The notes below the pieces were generated by a model. It was not told the origin of the DNA and made no database searches. It was given only the letters and a program-made list of their open reading frames with translations. 64,000 bases of DNA from Punica granatum. Lineage: Eukaryota; Streptophyta; Magnoliopsida; Myrtales; Lythraceae. Where the stretch lies: the NCBI RefSeq assembly GCF_007655135.1, contig NC_045134.1, positions 26,808,568-26,872,567 of the forward strand, in the 5' to 3' direction. The number at the start of each line of letters is the position of its first letter. The stretch's first letter is position 1. The position numbers and the translations under genes are program-made. This document shows, piece by piece, positions 13,467 to 25,516 of the stretch.

Positions 13467-16400
13467 AATGGACACTTGGTGGATCCATTAGTGAAGTAAA
13501 AGTACCTCCATCTCAATTATTTCACTGTGTAATGCAATATGCATTAACGTAGCAATAACAGTTTCCATTATTTGGCGAGGCTGTGGAGCAGCTGCTAAAA
13601 CCTCCCTTGCCGAGACGATCACCTTTCCTTTTAAGCAGCATACCAGAGGAAACCCAAAGTTGGAACTGTATAAAAAGACAACAGATTAAGGCAATCTTTT
13701 AATAGCCTTGGCATTGAAGCACAAGTACCACTACAAAAGAAAGAACAGTCAATTGGCAGCAGAGAAAAAGTGCACATTATTTCAACAAATATCTTTATTG
13801 AGGATGTGTGGGAGTGGGGGTATGAGAGAGATGCTTTCTAATATGATGCTTGTGAGATTTTTCTTTTCAAATCATATAACAACATTCTCATTGAGTTTGG
13901 GAAAGGGCATTAATATACAAGTATTTATGACAAGAAGCCTTAAGTCACTGCCATGCATATTAAATTAATAATCATACCATGAAAAGGAATGAAAACTGGA
14001 ATTTATTTATCAAAATCTCCTTATCATAATAATCAATAAATAATAATAATAAAAAGTGAGACACCACAGAAAACCCAAATAAGTTGATAACTTTTTGATG
14101 AATAAATAAGTAATAACTTTGCAAATGCCAAACATGTCCCAAATGCTTATTAGCATAAAATAAAGATGATATGCTGATGAAAGGCATACCATATATCTTG
14201 GAACATCTCCATATGACCTTCCCATGTCTGGAAAAGAACCCCAATGCGTCTAGCCACACAGACTCTCACTCGATAATCAGAATCTCGCAGCATTAGAAGC
14301 AACCTTTCAATCAACATCTGGAGTAACAGACAAAACTATAAGTCAACCCACAGAAAGATCAAGAGTCAGCTCATGAATGGAGGAAAGGAAAATGGCAACA
14401 TGCTGGCAATCACCTGACCAACTTTAGGACAAAGTAAAATGAAATCACAAATGCTATCAACCAGCTTCACTCGTCCTGACCAATCAAGGAGGTCAACTTC
14501 AGCAACTTTCATCACAAGCTCTCCAAGTTGAGTAAAGTCCTGCAAGTTACATGAATGAAAATGACGTCATAAAATACAACAAAACTTAAACACAACTAAT
14601 TATTCGATAATCAAACATATGTTAATCATAAGAAATTGCCACCTTATCATTCATATATACAACATCGAACAAAAACAGACAAATTACTTGGTCAAATTCT
14701 TCTTTTCTTAGAGAGAGAAAGTGCTGTCTCTCCTTTTTAGCATTTTTCTCTGAGGATAAAAAGGCACCAATAAAACTGCGGATGTCACTTATTAGACAAT
14801 GGCAGTCCAGCTTGAGATCAATTTGTTCCTTCATCATGTCATCTATCATTTCAACCTGCAAAATATAGCTAGAAGTGGTATAGCATAAAGAACTCAAGAA
14901 AGCTAAGTTGAAACAGTTCTAGTACTTTCTTTATCAGGAAGCATTTCACATGTTAAGTACACAATCATCGCGTACCACGCGTGAAACATTCTCACTGGAG
15001 GACCAACATGGTTGCTGGCAAATGTGGTGTAACATATTCTCATGAACCTGTTCCCAATGATGCCATGAAAGTTGGAAAATAGTTAATAAGCTTAAGGCTA
15101 TATAAACCAGAAGAAATCCATCAAATGGGAATAAGGGGGAATGGTTACGTGCTCAATGTACCTTAGAATTCTCTTCTCTTTTCATTAAATCATAAAGGAT
15201 ATTCCACGTAGCTTCATGTAAAACTGTTAGAAAGCATGAAAGCAGTGATACCATGCCTAACTTCCACTTCTCCATAGAGAAGGCTAAGCCTGAGGTGACT
15301 TTTCCACCCACAGAAAAAATATCAGCATCTTTAAAATCTGCATCCACATCCAATTCCATATCCATAATCCGACTTATATTATCTGGAATAGGGCGAACAG
15401 ACTCAGGCATCTCGGCTGCAGAGAAGTCCATATCAGGCTGAGGGCTTCTTTTGCATATATTTCCTTCATATAGTCCAATAATTGCTCTCAAAAGCCTCTC
15501 CATCGATTGCTTCATCACACAATAAGATATAGCATCCAAAGCCTTTTCATTCCTCAGCTCCGTAAATATGGGTGAGGAGACAAATATTCTAAAAGATGAT
15601 AAAATGGAACTTGTTCCATCACACAAAGAAACAGGGCCCAAACACCCTTGAGAATGAAAACTGTTTTGGGTTTCTTCAATAAGGGCAGTGGCACAATCCA
15701 ACAGTTCCAACAGGGCAATGACCATTTTTGACAGAAATGGTGACACTTCTTCCTTTTGCCTGGAACAAAATTGTCAGAGTATGGAGGGAGATCAAACCAG
15801 CAATCCAAAAATCTAAAACAGAACCCATAGTCTTTGATCTGAAAAGCACAATATTAATTTAACCAACCAAAATATCTAGAGAGAAGAACAGACCTGGTTA
15901 AAACTGAACCATATATAAGATTAGCGTATAAAGCACAAACATAGATGACATCTTGCAAAGGCCTGCATTTGATCTCATCTTGCACAAGAGCTCCTTGAAT
16001 ATATATTTCCATGTCATGCAGCAGCTGATCTCTTAATTGTCGAGGAAGACGTACACCTCGACAGCAATTCACCAGGTAAACCTAAAAAAGAATCAGATTA
16101 AAAACAGCAGATAAGCACTAACGCTTTTCCTTTCCCCAGATAAAAAAGATAGAAAACAACTAACAAATTTCCTGACACCAGCAAAAAGAAAAATATGCCC
16201 CTCTTTCTTTCACCAGTCATATAACCACTAAAACCCATTAATGTTCTAAAAATTCAATTTCCATACCTCATCACCAGAGCATGAATTGATTCTGGCAAGA
16301 GCTTCAACTGAGCAGTCGAAAATTTTTGGATCATCTTCTCCCTGAAAGCAATCAAAATTTAGTTTCAAAGTAGAAAGCGTGTCATAATAATCCATTAGGA

Positions 16401-19400
16401 AAGCCAAGTGCACAAACGATCTCGTCATTTACCTTGAACCTGCCATCAAAAGCCTCAGCAACATTAAGCAAGCTTGAAGATGAAATGTCTTTAAGCTTAC
16501 ATTCAAAAGGAGCATGACCAGCACAAAGGGCATACACAGCCGCTGGGAATAATAAGACAATCCTTTCACTAAAGATGGAAGACTCCTGGAAAATTAAGCT
16601 ATCAAATGAGTTTATTGTCTCTTCAGTATCTATCAGGAAGGTGAAGCAAAGAGGTCAAAGGAAGTTGGAACAGCAATACATATCAAAGCAATGACCACAT
16701 CACACAAGATTTTAAAAACACAGACCTGCCACCTTAGATGACCTAAAACTGCTTGTAAGAGGCTTTTCCTAAGGTGTAACATATCCCGGAGGTCACCCTG
16801 AAACAACATCAGAACATGGCACAACAGATTCTCAATAATAAAATACAACATAATGAATTGCACTGATCTCATGCTGCTAAGCTATGAAAATTTACATAAC
16901 AAGCTAGCAGCAATAAGAATCTTGGTGTACAATAAACTCTTATTCATCTTTGCTTGTCCTTTAGAACGAACTGAGCACCACAGCCTAGTTTCACTGTTTG
17001 ATACAAACTTCAACTAGGGAAACGAACCGACAAATGGTCAAACAGATTTGCAGAAAACAAAAAAGTCTTGATAAACAAAGTAGAGAGTGAGAAAATGCAT
17101 GCAACAGCTTTTACATGCTAGAATAGGTAAACAAATACTAAAGCTAGAAGACGTCAGTCTAAAGAACTCACTTGAGACCCCTTCCTTGAGAAGTAAATGG
17201 AAATGAAGTACAGAACAGACCTGGATGAGTGTTTAATTCAGCAATCAGATCAGCAACAAAGATAAAGAATTTATAGAACAAACGCCCCGTTTGGATTCAG
17301 AGTCATGTGATTTTAACTTTAACTTTAACTTTAACTCAACACACTACACAACAAAAATACACATTTCCCAATTAAAAAATTTTAACTTTAACTTTAACTC
17401 AACACTACACAACAAAAACACACGTTTCCCAAGTCAAATTTATAATCACATTTCATTTGTCTTCTTCCACAATCAAAATTAAAATCAAAATCAAAGTAAC
17501 TTTAACTCTAAATCCAAACGGCCCCAATTATAAGTTTCTCAAAGAGGTCCAACAGAGGGAAAATGGGAGAAGTGTTGGGATTTGTAAGAGGTATTGATAG
17601 CATTTAACCATCGTGGCTCGTGAAACACGATATGAACTTACAGTGATGGCAGTTGATTGAATAATTGAAGACCCCAAACATCTTCAGGGACTATGCAAGT
17701 ACTGACAAGGTCCTGGAAAAAGCACCAGTAATGGAAGCTGAATATCAGCTCGCTTTGTTACATAAATAAATGGTGCAATTATGTTTCCCCAGATCAAGAA
17801 AATCACCCTTGCAATTATGTCCCCAAGAAGCATTAAAGCAACATCCACCTGCATTGGTATAAGTGAAAATGACAGTTAGTTTGTTTTCAGCTGTAAAGAG
17901 TTCAATTGTATTATTGGAAGCACCCAAAAACATTTGACAGGTCAAACGAAAAAAAGAAATCACAACTACTGAGCTCCGCCATTGCAAGGCATAATACGGG
18001 ACAAAGAAAGTAGAAAAGCACAACTTACAACTGCTGTGACGTTGCTGAATGTGGGAAGGCCATGCATCAAAGTATTCCATATCAACTGCCAGCCCGAGCT
18101 AATCTGTGAGATTTTTTCCAACGAATTACTTTCAATAAAAACAGGTGGGAACATGAAACAAATTTCAACAACAAAGCTTGACTTTCTTATATTGCACCAA
18201 TCATAGGAGTTCTTTTTGCATTAAACAGGAGCTAAAGAGAGGAAGAAGTAAGAACATCTTTAGGAAACTGTACATACTTCCTATGAAGAACTTAAGTTTT
18301 GCAGCCACATTTAGATCAAGTATGTGAAATAAAGTCTCTTAAACTGCTCTTGTAGTTGTCTCCCCCCCCACCAAAAAAATAAAAAAAACTATTTTTAGAA
18401 ATATAACCCATAACAAATAAGAAATTGAAGGAGAAAGAATCATTTATTGCCAATAGGTGAGCGAGTTCCTGCCCAGAAGTACCTCTTTTGTTAAATCTGC
18501 AAGTGGCAAAACAGAACAGAGTTCCTGCAAACTCCTTCAGAAACAAGGAGAATCATACCCTTAAATTCAGTACGTGACAGCAATTAGTATGTAAATTTAT
18601 TGAATGACTGGTACACCATTTCAAGAGCATGAAACTACCTCAAAGTCCAAAATAGACCATCATAGGAGTGCTCTACATTGGCATCATTCATAATTCTGCA
18701 ATATTGAAGGAGGCATTAGTTCAACCTATCAAAATGATTTATGCTAGTAAGATAATAACAACGACAACGACAATGATAATAATACATTAAAAAGAAATCA
18801 TAAGAAAGTTGGATGTAGTTGATGGTGCAACAATAAGGAAAGGAGAATTTGTTAAGATCCTATTTATGGGATTGGACACGAGAAAAACTTATATCCTTCA
18901 GCGTCCACCTGATACAGGACCTCCTCTAATATCTAGCAGATAGCCTCAAACTTTTATAATCCGCAAAGGAAAGGGAAGAACAGCACCGTCTATGAGTAAA
19001 AGCAGAAGGTACCTTCCAAGTTTGGAGTATATAGTCTCAAACCAAGAGAAGAAATAGTCTTTGCTCATGCGATTGTAGTATTTACGTGTTAGACAACAAA
19101 ATGTGGCATTCCTGTCATAGGAGACATAATGTAAGCAAGAAAAAAGAATGAAGAGAAAGCAAATGAAAAGATTCCCAAAAAAAAAAAAAGGCCAATGCTG
19201 GCATGGCCAACACAATTAACGCTGGATAAGAAACACAAATCGAGACCCATTTCCTAGCTATCATGGTACATAATGATGGAATCTACAGGACACGCTCTGA
19301 TCTCCAAACTGCCTAAGACCTCCCCATGAAACACCAGAATACCCAAATATCCAGCAACCACGAGACACCCCCACATTCCCATGGAACATCCCAGGACCAC

Positions 19401-22222
19401 ATGACCCTTTAGAACCCTGATATGCCCGGGATCCACTAAACTTCCCAGAAGCTTCAACATATCCTATATCATAACCACCCCTAGACACCACCATACCCCT
19501 GCGCAGCTTAGAGTGCCTCAGGAACACTGATCCACCTGAGAGCGATGGGATATTTCACAACATCCTGCACACTTAATAGCCATAAGATGCCTCGAACACA
19601 CTGGATACACAGAAAGCCTGAGTCCTGACAATGCTCCAGAATGCCTCACAACAAATGGAAGGCCCCAGATTATATCAGGGATGTGCAAACACCCTTAAGA
19701 CATCAGGATCCTAAGGACTCTGGGAATCCAACCATATTAGGATAACCAAGGAGTCAAATGATGTCTTCGGACTCACGAGGCATCTGGTGACTACATCCTC
19801 TTAGTAGAATTCGATGCATCGTATAAGATGGGATAAATTTACCGTCCAAACAATTTGCAGTCCTCACTCTATCTACAAGATACGCATAGCCATCACATAA
19901 GGACAATCTGAATCCAAGATACAGTTTTGACAGAAAGCATACCATAACCATTTCCCTTTCATCAGTGCTTCTTTTAGATGAACTGCAGCATGCTCTCTTC
20001 TAGCCCGTTTTCCAGCCACAGGTGCTTTTATTATGTGTCGACATGACTAAAAGAGGAAATGGTCAATAAAGCCCAATCTCTATCCCCACCCCAGGGAAAG
20101 GAAATAAGTCCACTAGAACATCGATATCTCAATAAGCTCTTGCATGCGTCTGAGCATCATTATGTGTTGAGTTTGAGGTGCAGAAATGTTATTATACAAA
20201 AAGAAATTAGAGCGAAAGAGACTGGCACTCAAGATATTAAGCATATGGCATCCCTGGAAAAAGAAAGTCCCAAAGTTTTCATCGGGAACAATATCAAGAA
20301 ATACTGCGTTACCACAAGCATTCTCCAATTTCACACAGTAAGCGAAAAGAAAACCAGGCATAGCAAATAATCTAGATGTTAATGCACAGGTATAAAATAA
20401 TGAGTATGGGCTATATACCTTATAAAAAACAAGAGCGCCAAGTTCAACTAAATTGCAGTGCGCGCCACTCAGGGAGCCCACCTTGTCATCTTTAACAACT
20501 TCATTCCTGAACACATGCTATTTATTTAACTCAGCATGCAAATACCATATAAAAGAAAAATGACACGTAAGAGAAATTTTACCTAGGGTTTCCACTGCTA
20601 GACATAGAGATTTGATCTAGTTCCTTGCAAACAACGTCAACAAGTTGATCCATTAATGAACTCTCACCACCAATGTCCCTTTCCAGATTTAATTGCAACC
20701 TTGCATATGTAGTAAATGCATCCTGCAAAAAATAGTTCAAATTAATACAGAAACAGAAAAAGATATTTCAACTTGCCATAGGACAAGGAAAAGTACCTTG
20801 AGACTCCGATCGTGCGAAGTCAACCAATAGCGGAACACAAATTGCTGCAGACTTTCATGGATTTTCCAAGATAGACACCCTAGATTTGGACCATCCTGAA
20901 GCAAATACATGTTTACGCACTCAATAAGCTTACGGGAAATTTTTCCTTCATCCCTGCAATTGAAGCATAATGTCAATGAATAATATGGAACAATTAATTA
21001 ACAGGAAAGTGTGGAAGAAGATCGTGGCATACCTTACAGCAGAGAAAATCCCAACAAAGCCCTCAACTATTCCTTCCCTTAGATTTTCTGGGAAGTCCCC
21101 AGGAGGATTCTCAAGGAGAGAATGCAGCGTCAAAATGCAGCGAAAAACTTCTTCCTTGGGATTAGATAGACTTGTAATCTTCTCATTTAGGCTAGTCTCA
21201 ACCTTCTCCATGTACCAAAGCATCAGGCCTTGCAAAACGCATATAAAAGTTACGTAATGAGCAACTAACAGATAGTAACAGATAAGTAAGCCAGAGGAAT
21301 CCAAGAGACTCACTGGAATATATTTTCCTCCTCATGTGGAAACGATAGTCTTTGATCGTCAAAAGATGCCGCAGAATCAAGCCATATTCGGATTGAAAGC
21401 TCGGAACATTGCTTGAAATATCCCATATGTGATTAAACAGAAGCTTGACCACGGATAACAAAGGCAATGTGCAGCCTGGCAAAAAGAGATAGATATCAAA
21501 TTCGAGTTAAAGACGAAGTTACCGCAACTCGGGCACTCAATCACAAACCTACTACTATGAAACCAACATAAAGCTAAAAACGGACCAAACCCAGAAATTA
21601 TGGCCGCCCAATGTAAGGAAAACTAATCTACATCGTCTTGAAACCGAAATCAAAAGGTGACCTGAGAACTTGCTATCTTCGGCTCGTTGCACCACGACTC
21701 TCAGCGTTTTCGCGTATAGTAATTTGGGCGATCGTCGCTTGCTAGCTGATACCTCGAGCGACGCGCACTGAATCAGCAGCGTAACGAGAAACGGCCAGGT
21801 TTCGGCTGCAGGAACCATCCATAATCAGAAGAAGAGCTTGCCGTGGGGGGGTGAAAAATAGGATAGAAAAATCATGATTAGCTAGCTCACAGTGAGGGAT
21901 TTCATTTGGTTTAAGCTGAGCAGTGTTGTGTGCAAGGTAGTTACAGAAGGCGATGGATCGTTCTCCATCCAACCATGTATTCAGCAGCCTTATTCCTTCC
22001 TAGAAACAAGTATATGAAACGGTGATCGTCAGCTCAATCTGCGGTAACATCGAGCTCAACCGAACCATTTGATATGTGTATTAGAAATCCAAGAAAAAAA
22101 AAAAAAGGGAAAATGGACGGAAGGCGGGGAAATGTGAGAAGTACTTCTCGGGGCTTGGCTTTGTCGGAGGAGAGCTTGGAGACGATCTCCTGAACATCTC
22201 TTGACGTGACAGCTGCGGCCAT
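1..22222 (-). CDS. ATM: Serine/threonine kinase ATM, 5' two thirds (runs off the left edge)
   Basis: ATM is the PI3K-like kinase that signals DNA double-strand breaks in the nucleus. The gene reads right to left. Exon 1 starts at the ATG complementary to 22220-22222 (protein start MAAAVTSRDVQEIVSKLSS), followed at once by the Tel1/ATM N-terminal (TAN) motif. Dozens of short exons then encode a long helical solenoid, and the FAT region reaches the left edge. Exons I resolved by splice sites and by remembered similarity to Arabidopsis ATM are listed in the separate N-terminal and FAT entries. The largest exon seen is about 15160-15760; others include 8703-8922, 9018-9196, 9790-9930 and 5091-5408. 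The kinase and FATC domains must lie beyond position 1. Plant ATM is about 3,850 residues, so roughly 70-75% is here. No stop or frameshift was seen in the exons I read. The many short open frames elsewhere in this span are intron or antisense noise. Confidence 0.96.
62..2616 (-). CDS. ATM: ATM FAT-region exons at the left edge
   Basis: The resolved exons, in gene order, are 2465-2616, 2175-2370, 2046-2093, 1170-1253, 661-744, 308-388 and 62-151. Their phases join without a break. They encode the conserved FAT-domain stretches ALAEDQRRTHKGFIERQ, THFHLAHYADALFKSYED, NEWQAAMRLRKHK, LQRQLAMDKEEAERLQ, LALEGYKRCL, FRLVSLWFSLSSRQN and VQSYKFVPLAYQIASRM. Helical FAT repeats pack against the kinase domain, which would begin a short way past position 1. 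More exons of the same region lie just upstream: about 2819-2911, about 3003-3170, about 3562-3676, about 4224-4295 and 4920-5020. The 48-bp exon 2046-2093 is followed by a GC donor (see findings). Confidence 0.93.
4713..4735 (+). repeat. 23-bp G homopolymer in an ATM intron
   Basis: A run of 23 G (C on the ATM sense strand) lies in the intron between ATM exons near 4.4 and 4.9 kb. Such runs vary in length and are prone to sequencing error, so the exact count is uncertain. Confidence 0.9.
6995..7078 (+). pseudogene. trnS-GGA: Plastid-derived tRNA-Ser(GGA) pseudogene in an ATM intron
   Basis: An 84-bp stretch is nearly identical to the chloroplast trnS-GGA gene. It has the acceptor GGAGAGA pairing with TCTTTCC, the D-arm GGCCGAGTGGTTCAAGGC, the anticodon loop TTGGAAC (anticodon GGA) and the long variable arm of class II tRNAs. 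Two defects are visible. The anticodon stem has a mismatch (TAGCA against TGATA), and the T-arm is shortened around GGTTCAGACTCTC, where the plastid gene has several more bases. It lies on the strand opposite ATM, in the intron between the exons ending near 6900 and 7220. The likely origin is organelle DNA transferred to the nucleus (plastid, or a plastid-derived mitochondrial copy). It is probably not functional. Confidence 0.85.
13432..13461 (+). repeat. (GA)15 microsatellite in an ATM intron
   Basis: A perfect GA dinucleotide tract in the intron between ATM exons near 13.3 and 13.5 kb. On the sense strand it is a CT tract close to an acceptor site. Confidence 0.9.
15160..15760 (-). CDS. 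ATM: ATM central large exon
   Basis: This is the longest uninterrupted ATM coding stretch in the window, about 195 codons, ending near the donor at about 15160. It includes LSKMVIALLELLDCATALI, DAISYCVMKQSMERLLRAI and MEKWKLGMVSLLSCFL, which look like amphipathic helical repeats, plus an acidic loop (MELDVDADFKDADIFS). No catalytic motif is expected here; the segment belongs to the ATM solenoid between the TAN and FAT regions. The neighbouring upstream exon near 15890-16080 encodes RGVRLPRQLRDQLLHDMEI. Exact splice ends were not all verified. Confidence 0.85.
17284..17525. mobile_element. Short inverted-repeat element (MITE), copy 1, in an ATM intron
   Basis: The ends are inverted repeats: CCCGTTTGGATTCAGAGT on the left and ACTCTAAATCCAAACGG on the right. 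The inside holds tandem TTTAAC hexamers and the stretch ACTACACAACAAAAACACAC. A second copy with the same ends and core is at 53140-53315. There is no coding capacity and I see no clear target duplication, so the superfamily is open (the GTTTGG ends recall Tourist/PIF-type elements). It lies in the ATM intron between the exons near 16.8 and 17.7 kb. Confidence 0.75.
19240..19780. repeat. Degenerate minisatellite-like stretch in an ATM intron
   Basis: This GC-richer intron segment differs from its AT-rich surroundings and repeats loose motifs such as ATGCCTCGAACACACTGG, ATGCCTCACAACAAATGG and GTGCCTCAGGAACACTGA, plus variants of CCCATGRAACAYC. The units are too diverged for a firm period. The open frames across it are probably a by-product of the composition. 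Confidence 0.4.
20419..22222 (-). CDS. ATM: ATM exons 1-8: TAN motif and start of helical repeats
   Basis: The exons resolved with consistent reading phase are 22145-22222, 21891-21999, 21662-21805, 21314-21475, 21033-21228, 20797-20953, 20583-20722 and 20419-20506. All use GT-AG junctions on the minus strand. Exon 1 ends in ...KAKPRE and joins EGIRLLNTWLDGERS of exon 2, which completes the LxxxKxxxRxxGxxLL pattern of the TAN motif. This motif is needed for telomere and damage functions in Tel1/ATM proteins. Later exons carry conserved plant ATM stretches such as SFQSEYGLILRHLL, LHSLLENPPGDFPENLRE and GKISRKLIECVNMYLL. The next exons downstream in the gene lie near 19930-20028 (KRARREHAAVHLKEA), 19010-19110, 18640-18710, 18440-18540, 18040-18120 and 17730-17850. 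Confidence 0.93.
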
Positions 22223-22340
22223 TGAAGCATCGGCCTTCAGCAGAGAGAGAGAGAGAGAGAGAGAGAAGGTTCAAGTGGCTGGCGGGAAGAAGGTTAATGG
22301 TGTCTGTGTGTGAGTAAAGAAAAGCAGACAGGACACCGAG
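22223..22340 (-). promoter_or_regulatory. ATM 5' UTR and start region with a (CT)n leader tract
   Basis: Just upstream of the ATM ATG the sense strand carries a CT repeat (GA on the plus strand at about 22242-22266), a common feature of plant 5' leaders. No transcription start site can be fixed from sequence alone. Confidence 0.5.
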
Positions 22341-22379
22341 CTGAGAAAAGACGACCTCAGTCAGGGTCAGCTTAGCCCG

Positions 22380-22960
22380 TCACAATTTTAGTATAAATAT
22401 GGATATGGATCATTATGGGGCAAGCTGATCTATCTGTATGTGCTCTCTATTTGGGCCCACATATAATTCGACAAGGTCGGGGCCTTAACTGGCTAATTGG
22501 ATGAGTAAAACAGTGGTCCGACCGATATATACACTCTCTTTATCTGGGCCACATATAGTTCGATCAAGGCCCGAGCCCTAATTAGCTTATTAGGGTGAGT
22601 TGAATAGGAGCTCGACCTGATTCGCCCTTTCTTTTTCATCTCTTTAGGGCCGTGTATTGTTTAATCGCTCAGCCTAACTCTCAACAGACTGGCTTGGCCA
22701 AGTTTTAGTACATATATGGATCAGAGTGACCCTCGGGCCCAGATTAGCTAATTGGGCGAGCAGAATAGGGGTCTGGCCCGATTCGCTCTTTCTTTTCAAT
22801 CCGTCAAGGTCGTGTATTGCTGAATCACTCAGCTTAACTCTCGAAAGAATGACCCGCCCGATTTTAGTGTATATATATATATATATATATATATGGATAT
22901 GGATCAAAGCGGGCTATTCTTGCTCTCTATTTGGGCCCAGATGTCGTTCGATCATTTCAT
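22380..22960. repeat. Diverged tandem repeats upstream of ATM, period about 160 bp
   Basis: Repeated landmarks are GGGCCGTGTATTGTTTAATC at 22647 against GTCGTGTATTGCTGAATC near 22809, GATTCGCCCTTTCTTTTTC against GATTCGCTCTTTCTTTTC, and GCTCTCTATTTGGGCCCA at both ends of the block. About three and a half diverged units are present, and the last is interrupted by an (AT)n tract at about 22867-22893. No gene was seen here. Confidence 0.65.
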
Positions 22961-23474
22961 TCGACTTCAACACCCCAAATACGATCATTTTGTTCCGACC
23001 AGCAGCAATATAATACCTGAAGAAAGGTTCAATCATTGGGCATGGAACTGACGCTGAGCGGTCGTTCATGCGGGATGATAACGAGCAGTTTGCCGTGAGG
23101 ATCGAGATACTCTGCAGTTGAGTTATGCAGCGGGAAAGTTATTATACATTTATTTGCAACTCTCGTTGTCTATAATAAACTGCAGTGTTCTTTTTTGTTT
23201 GTCCGACAAAGTCGAATAACATAATTGTATCTTTGATTATTAATTGCACGGATCGAGCCCCGACTGATGAGGATGCCAATCCCGATGGCCGACAGAACAG
23301 TAGAAATAGACCCCGAATTAATTCTCTCTTTTGTTTGGTTTTGTTCTTTTGTTGGACATATCTCATCATAAGTCATTGTACGTGCTCTTCCCTGGCAGAA
23401 GATACACAACAAACGTGCATGTGAAAGAGACCAAAAATTGCTACACTAGCTAGTTCATGGTCTTCGATCGTATT

Positions 23475-23510
<36 letters not shown>

Positions 23511-24123
23511 TATAGATACATATATGCAGGCATCGACACAACTGTACTGTCAACTTGGTCAATCTTTGGTCGGTCACAGGCTGACTGAAGGCCGAGGGTG
23601 CCGGGCATGGTGAATCCGACACCGTGTGGGTCCAATTTCACTCCACTATGTATAATATTTCCCAATTTCAAATTAACTATTAGTCAGATATATTAATGAG
23701 AAATTATCTGCTAAACCCCATTCTTTAAAAATTGGCCACGTTTAATTCGTTCGCACACAGTTTGGCAGGGTCAGTACTACTTAGTAGAGTAAAGGATTGC
23801 ATATTTCACAAATATTGCATTCGTGTTTTTATTTTTTCTTTCTTACCCGGTGAGATTACGAGATACTTAACCGGATGTCAAATCCATATATGTCAAAATT
23901 CAAATTCGTTATCGCCCGTGGAGAAGTCAATGCGCACATCATTAATTACAAAACAAGGTTTCATTCACCTGAAGTTAATTTGAGGTTCCTCACATCTTAC
24001 GCAAACTTGTATAAACTTGTATAAGTGAAACTTATATTACGCGGGATTTTAAAGTCGTCGGGAATAATGGGCAAGAACCACGCACGTTAATGCTACCGGA
24101 CCTAACGGTACGTACAATTGAGT
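22961..24123. other. Spacer, no gene seen
   Basis: This is AT-rich ATM upstream sequence with a long (AT)n microsatellite at about 23479-23507. The short open frames show no recognisable protein and overlap each other in several frames. Confidence 0.6.
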
Positions 24124-24131
24124 CCCGTGTG

Positions 24132-24322
24132 CAGGGACGAATTTAGGAATTTTGTCAAAGGGGGGCGAAGTCTAAAGAAATTTTATATCGTAAAGTCAAG
24201 AGGGACGAAAGAGGATAATTTCATTGAAAATTTGATAAATTAGACAATTTTCAATAGAAATTCCACCAGTTTTCCCCAATCCAATGGGGGACCGCCCCCG
24301 GGTCCCCCTCAATCCATCCCTG
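24132..24322. mobile_element. Non-autonomous hAT-type element, 191 bp
   Basis: The element begins CAGGGACGAATTTAGG and ends ATCCATCCCTG, giving inverted termini CAGGGAYG. It is flanked by an 8-bp near-duplication, CCCGTGTG on the left (24124-24131) and CCCGTGGG on the right (24323-24330), matching at 7 of 8 positions. An 8-bp duplication with CAGGG ends is typical of the hAT superfamily. It has no coding capacity. Confidence 0.75.
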
Positions 24323-24330
24323 CCCGTGGG

Positions 24331-25516
24331 TTTACATGACCTTTTGCAGCGTCTGCTAATAATGCATGCAAAAATATATAGAACGAATTTGATGAATGAA
24401 TGAATTAATATTATTATTCTATATGCCAGAAGGGAGAAAAATATATACGGGCAATAAATAGATATATTACATTTAATAGAAGAATTATATATATTAGCTT
24501 TCAGAATCGGATCTTGTACAAATCTTGTCCCCCGACCCCCACGTAGTAATAGCTATACAATCTCCTCTTTCGACAGATAGTGGTGGTGAGTCTTGACTTT
24601 TATGGCACACTGCGTCGCGAGGCCACTTCGTACTGTTTCATCAAATTAATGTCGCACGCATGCATGCGACGATCGGCCGTCATGACTTCCCATGCTCGTT
24701 CACAGCGACGTCTCCGATGTTACATTAATTATTCGACCGGATTAGATGCATAAATACGCATATGGTCGAGAGATATATATCGCTGCAGGGTTTCGAGTCT
24801 AATGCATATTTCCGAACCTTATACAGCGTAACATATATTCATGGCCGGTATTTATTGCAACTCATAGGATGACGGTTTCGGTATAAATTCCTGCAATAAA
24901 TATGGAAACATGCAGTTCTGGTCATTTTCATAAGAACACTTGATAATTTTTCTATTTCACCATATTAGCTGTGCGGGGTGAATTCTCTGCTGCCATTGAT
25001 ATTCTAAAACGCCAATGTGCACGCTTGAGTTGATAAATATCGTAGTTCTCCCTATGCATACATACCAGATGCATATATCATCATGATATCTTACCGAGCT
25101 GCCAAGACATACAGTACATAATCTCGGATCTCGTCATTTTATTGTTAATTGGACGAGTCTAATAGTTGGATCGAATGAAAGACGGGATCATATTGATCGA
25201 TATAGTCAATGAGAATAAGAGAGAGCATGCGCAGATCAATTAATCGCTTAATCTAAACTATACAGTCTCTTTTTGTGCTGGCGCTTATTGATTCCAATTG
25301 GATAGAAGTGTGTGGTCAAAGATCTCTTTGTTTAATGTAAAGCAAATCTCTCAACCTACTCTCACCAATGAATTCAAATTAAATTGTCTTAACTTAAAAA
25401 CTCAAGTCAGGGGTAGTGGCAAACAAAATAAGTACGACAGCTCGTACATGAATTAATTGTCCCAATTGATTTATCCAAAAAAGAAAAGGAAAAGGAGTTC
25501 CTAAGATTTCAAGTGT
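24331..25516. other. Spacer, no gene seen
   Basis: AT-rich intergenic DNA between the hAT-type element and the CACTA element. I found no open frame of note, RNA gene or clear repeat. Confidence 0.6.
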
